A DNA stretch of 64,000 bases from Phytoseiulus persimilis (Eukaryota > Arthropoda > Arachnida > Mesostigmata > Phytoseiidae). The DNA lies in NCBI GenBank assembly GCA_037576195.1, contig CM075102.1, positions 40,420,745 through 40,484,744 of the forward strand, given 5' to 3'. The notes beneath the pieces were generated by a model, which was not told where the DNA came from, did not search any database, and worked only from the letters and a program-made list of their open reading frames with translations. Made by a program: the position numbers and the translations under genes. Shown piece after piece: positions 60,877 through 64,000 of the stretch; the stretch's first letter is position 1; every line of letters begins with the position of its first letter.

Positions 60877-63800
60877 ATGGCGCTTCAGTCGAGTGGCACT
60901 CAAGGGAGAGGCTGGGGTACACCAAAGAACTCTCCTGGGAAGCCTCCTGAAGTCGGTGGCCGAGCGTCTCCCACTGTGACAAACTTCTCAGCGGCAGTCG
61001 GGGCATGGAGTCGGGGACCTCCACCAGGTGGAGCAGGTCGAGCAGCTCCGGCTGGAGCGTGGGGTCGAGGCGCTCCGCCCGGATTGAGACCGACGGCTCA
61101 GCTCGCTGCGGCTGCCCCATCGCCGCGAATCCGAACTCCGCGACCGCAGCACGAGGCACCTCCAGCCAGACTGGATTTTGCGCGAGAATCATCTCCGCCA
61201 ATAGGACAACTCAACCTCAGTCCGAAAAGCGCGTCGGGCGTCGGGCCTCAGCCCAGAGCCGGAGAACCGACAGACATCAGCCGACCCAGGGAAAAACTCG
61301 TCCCGGAAGAACTCCGAGAAGCGTTCAACGAAATCTTCGGGGGACGACCCCCCGCGCTGCGCGAACGGCAGACTCCGGGTGTTGAAGGCCGTCCTATCGA
61401 TCTCTGTCTGAACATGTTCAATGTAAAGCTGCCGGATGGCCTCGTTTACCATCATGACGTCGAGATTCACTCGATTCAATCGTACACATCACCCGACTCG
61501 GACGAGCCCGTCGAAAAGAGGACGCGTTGCACCGCACGGGTCGTCAACCGCAAAGTCATCGACTCTTTCTCGAGGCTTTATCGCGGAGAGCTCGACAACG
61601 CTATGCTCGCTTTCGATGGCAACAAGAACCTGTACACCAGGAGAAGACTGAAAGTGAGTATCGCTCTGCGACGGTTCAACGTTGATGTGCCTGCAATCAC
61701 CTTCTCGCGGTTCCATGCACGGCGCCCTATAGAGGAGTGAGTCGCTACCCACCATCTTCATCGAGCTTTTCAGGGACTGGAAGAACTCAACGATCACCTC
61801 TACAACAACGTCGTCATCGAGGAAGGCGATGAGCGACGAACATTCGTGGTACGACTGCGTTTGGTCGCGACAATCAGTTTCGATCATCTCAACGCAGTTT
61901 ACGAGGCAAACAAAGTCGGATTCGAGAACTTCCAAGACGCAGTACAGGCTGCCGACGTTGTCCTTCGAACGGGCCCAGCTTTGCGCTTCGTTCCCGTCGG
62001 GCGATCATTCTTTTCGCCACCGAAGGTATGGTTGCTGAGCAGCTCCTTTTCTCCATCGTGCTCAAAGTGAGAGCAGCTCCAGCAAGAGAGCAGTCATTGC
62101 TTCTAACGATTTCTCCTTCATAGCCGAACATCGACGGCGATTGTGCGCTCGGAGGCTCTCGAGAAGTTTGGTTCGGCTTCTACACATCCATCCGTCTGGG
62201 CCGATGGAAACCGGTTGTCAACATCGACATGTCGGCAACCGCATTCCACGTTGCGGGTCCGCTGCTGGATCTTGTTGCCGACGTTTTGGGACTGAGGGAT
62301 AAGAGGGATCTGTCCCAGTGCGAATTGTCCGACAAGGACCGCATGGCTGTCAGTCGTGAAATTAAGGCGCTCAAAGTAACTGTAAGCTTTTTCGATCAGT
62401 GGCGAAGAATTGCTCTCGACGCTTGGACTTCCCGCGGCTCGCAGGGGCTTCGATACTTCTCCTCTCTTGCAGGCAACTCACATCGAGAGCAGCAGGATGA
62501 GGCAGCAACGGATCGAGGGGTTGACGCGACGTGGCGCCAATCAGGAATCTTTCCAACGGGAGGGACAGCAAGTGACCGTCTCGCAGTATTTCCTCAAGAA
62601 GTAAATTCCCGCTGCCCCACATGGTTGACAATTCTCACATCCTATCGTAAGGTTCCATCACCACTCGCGCTGGACGATCGCTGACGAGAACGCTGTTATT
62701 CCGTTCAGGTACAGCATCCGTTTGCGATTCCCGCATCTTCCCTGCGTTCAGATCGGCAAAAAACGCACCATGCTCCCAATGGAGCTCTGCGTCATAGCTC
62801 CCGGACAGCACTGCAAGAAGAAGCTCAATGAGCTCCAAACATCGAGAATGATTCGCAAGACGGCCCTAACTCCCGCGGAGCGCTTCGACAGGATCAAGAA
62901 CTCTGTAAGAGATCTCGAGCACTCATCAAGGCAACTCTTAAGAGAATTCGACATGAAACTAGAGACCACTCCGATTGAGATCAAAGGGCGCGTTCTCCCT
63001 GCGCCCAAAGTGAAGTATGCCGGCGGACGAATGCAACAAGTGACGAACGGCACTTGGAACACTGATGTGTTCCACCGGGCTGTGGACGTGAAAAGGTGGG
63101 CGATCGTCAATCTTGGCAAGAATACGAACGAAAAACTGAGCGCGATGGTTCGACACTTCCAAGTCGAAGGGCGAAAACTCGGCCTGAGCATTGAGCAGCC
63201 GTCGTACGTAGGTCAGTACGGGAACCGAGCTGATGTACGTAAAGTACTCGGGGACGTCAAGGATAAGGTGCCCGGCGTCGACATCACAGTGGTGGTTCTG
63301 GATCCGCGAAGTCCTTATGCATTGATCAAAGCCGAAGCTGAGACCACTGATCTCTGCATGAGAACTCAGTGCGTGAAGCACAGCAACGTGGAAACGAAGA
63401 TGAGTTCGATGTTCGCTTCGAACCTTTTGCAAAAAATCAACACGAAGCTTGGTGGACAGAACAACGGTGTCGGTGTGAACGTGCTGGAATGCTTCAAGGA
63501 ACCTTTCATGGTCGTAGGGATGGACGTAAATCACCCGGCTCTAAGTGAGTGCCTCAATCGAACCGAAAACAGTCCAGTCACCGCGATTCTCGAACGTTCA
63601 CCGAATAGGAAGGGCGGGCTCTTCAGAAAACTCAAACGGAATTCTTTCTAATCGGCAGATGACAAGGAGACGCCCTCGGTGGCCGCAATGGTGGCTTCTC
63701 TGGACAGCGTACCCTTCCAGTACCACGCGTGCACTTCGGTGCAGTTCAACAGTCGAAATCGAAATCAGGAGTACATCGTGGAAACGGAGAGCATGTTCCT

Positions 63801-64000
63801 CGAGTGTGTATCCGTTTTCAGAAAACGCACCAACGTTCTGCCGAAGAGTATCTACATTTTCCGAGACGGAATATCGGAACAACAGTTCAGCGCGGTGCGG
63901 ATGTACGAGCTCGGTGCCATTCGCAAAGCGTGCCTCGCGATTGATCCGAACTTCACTCCCTACGTGACGTTCATTGTAGTTCAAAAACGTCACCATGTAC
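60877..64000 (+). CDS. Argonaute C, Gly/Trp-rich N-terminus (3' end outside window)
   Basis: Exons 60877-61653, 61774-62025, 62124-62381, 62473-62600, 62709-63544 and 63659 to beyond the edge keep phase. N, PAZ and MID are complete and most of PIWI is present. The visible tetrad residues are Asp744 (GMDVNHP), Glu788 (NQEYIVE) and Asp820 (IFRDGISEQQF); the final His lies outside the window. The guide-pocket pattern is kept (PYALIKAEAE, MRTQC, NLLQKINTKLGG). Intron positions match A and B from the N domain on, so all three come from one duplicated ancestor, but C is clearly the most diverged. Its N-terminal 120 residues have Trp-Gly pairs (GRGWG, GAWSRG, GAWGRG) instead of the Pro/Ala/Val repeats. 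An acceptor at 60843-60844 precedes the chosen ATG, so an upstream exon is possible. Confidence 0.93.

Noticed and set aside
1-64000. CRISPR array, operons or bacterial-type promoters
   Set aside because: Genes are spliced with GT-AG introns and poly(A) signals. The only regular short repeat is the coding 27-bp array, which has no spacers.

Overview
The window looks like nuclear DNA of a small-genome arthropod, most likely a chelicerate. My best guess is a phytoseiid-type predatory mite; this rests on protein content and gene style, not on a search. The reasons are animal multi-exon genes with GT-AG introns mostly of 50-150 bases, roughly balanced base composition, AATAAA/ATTAAA poly(A) signals, and tandemly expanded Argonaute genes of the kind reported from mites and ticks.

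Left part (1-19 kb). A PLEKHA8/FAPP2-like lipid-transfer protein (PH domain plus GLTP domain) is followed by a 671-bp, near-palindromic, TA-flanked mariner-type MITE. Next come an SLC35G-type drug/metabolite transporter and a complete TARBP1-type SpoU tRNA 2'-O-methyltransferase in nine exons. All are on the + strand.

Middle (22-37 kb). One long - strand gene encodes a FAAH2-like amidase (521 aa, seven exons, two introns of 3.0 and 4.6 kb). It is followed by an orphan + strand F-box exon and a highly diverged actin-related protein.

Right part (42-64 kb). Three Argonaute genes lie head-to-tail on the + strand, the last cut by the window edge. All keep the D-E-D part of the slicer tetrad that can be seen, and the two complete ones keep the final His. 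They share a conserved exon layout from the N domain onward but have very different N-terminal tails. Copy A carries about 22 copies of a 27-bp minisatellite coding for a 9-residue Pro/Ala/Gly unit. Copy B has a shorter Pro-rich tail with an internal exon-boundary duplication. Copy C has a Gly/Trp-rich tail. Copies A and B are almost identical at the DNA level in the MID and PIWI 3' parts but differ much more upstream, which points to gene conversion or selection for homogenised slicer cores. Copy C is older.

Spliced models were checked by exon phase. The TARBP1, FAAH2, Argonaute A and B, and actin-related models all sum to whole codons with GT-AG at every junction; the actin-related start codon is still a choice, and the upstream part of its first exon is unresolved. 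Large stretches between genes (about 7-10.6, 12.6-14.2, 19-22, 37.7-42 and 47.8-53 kb) hold no gene I can recognise; weak candidates there are marked as such.
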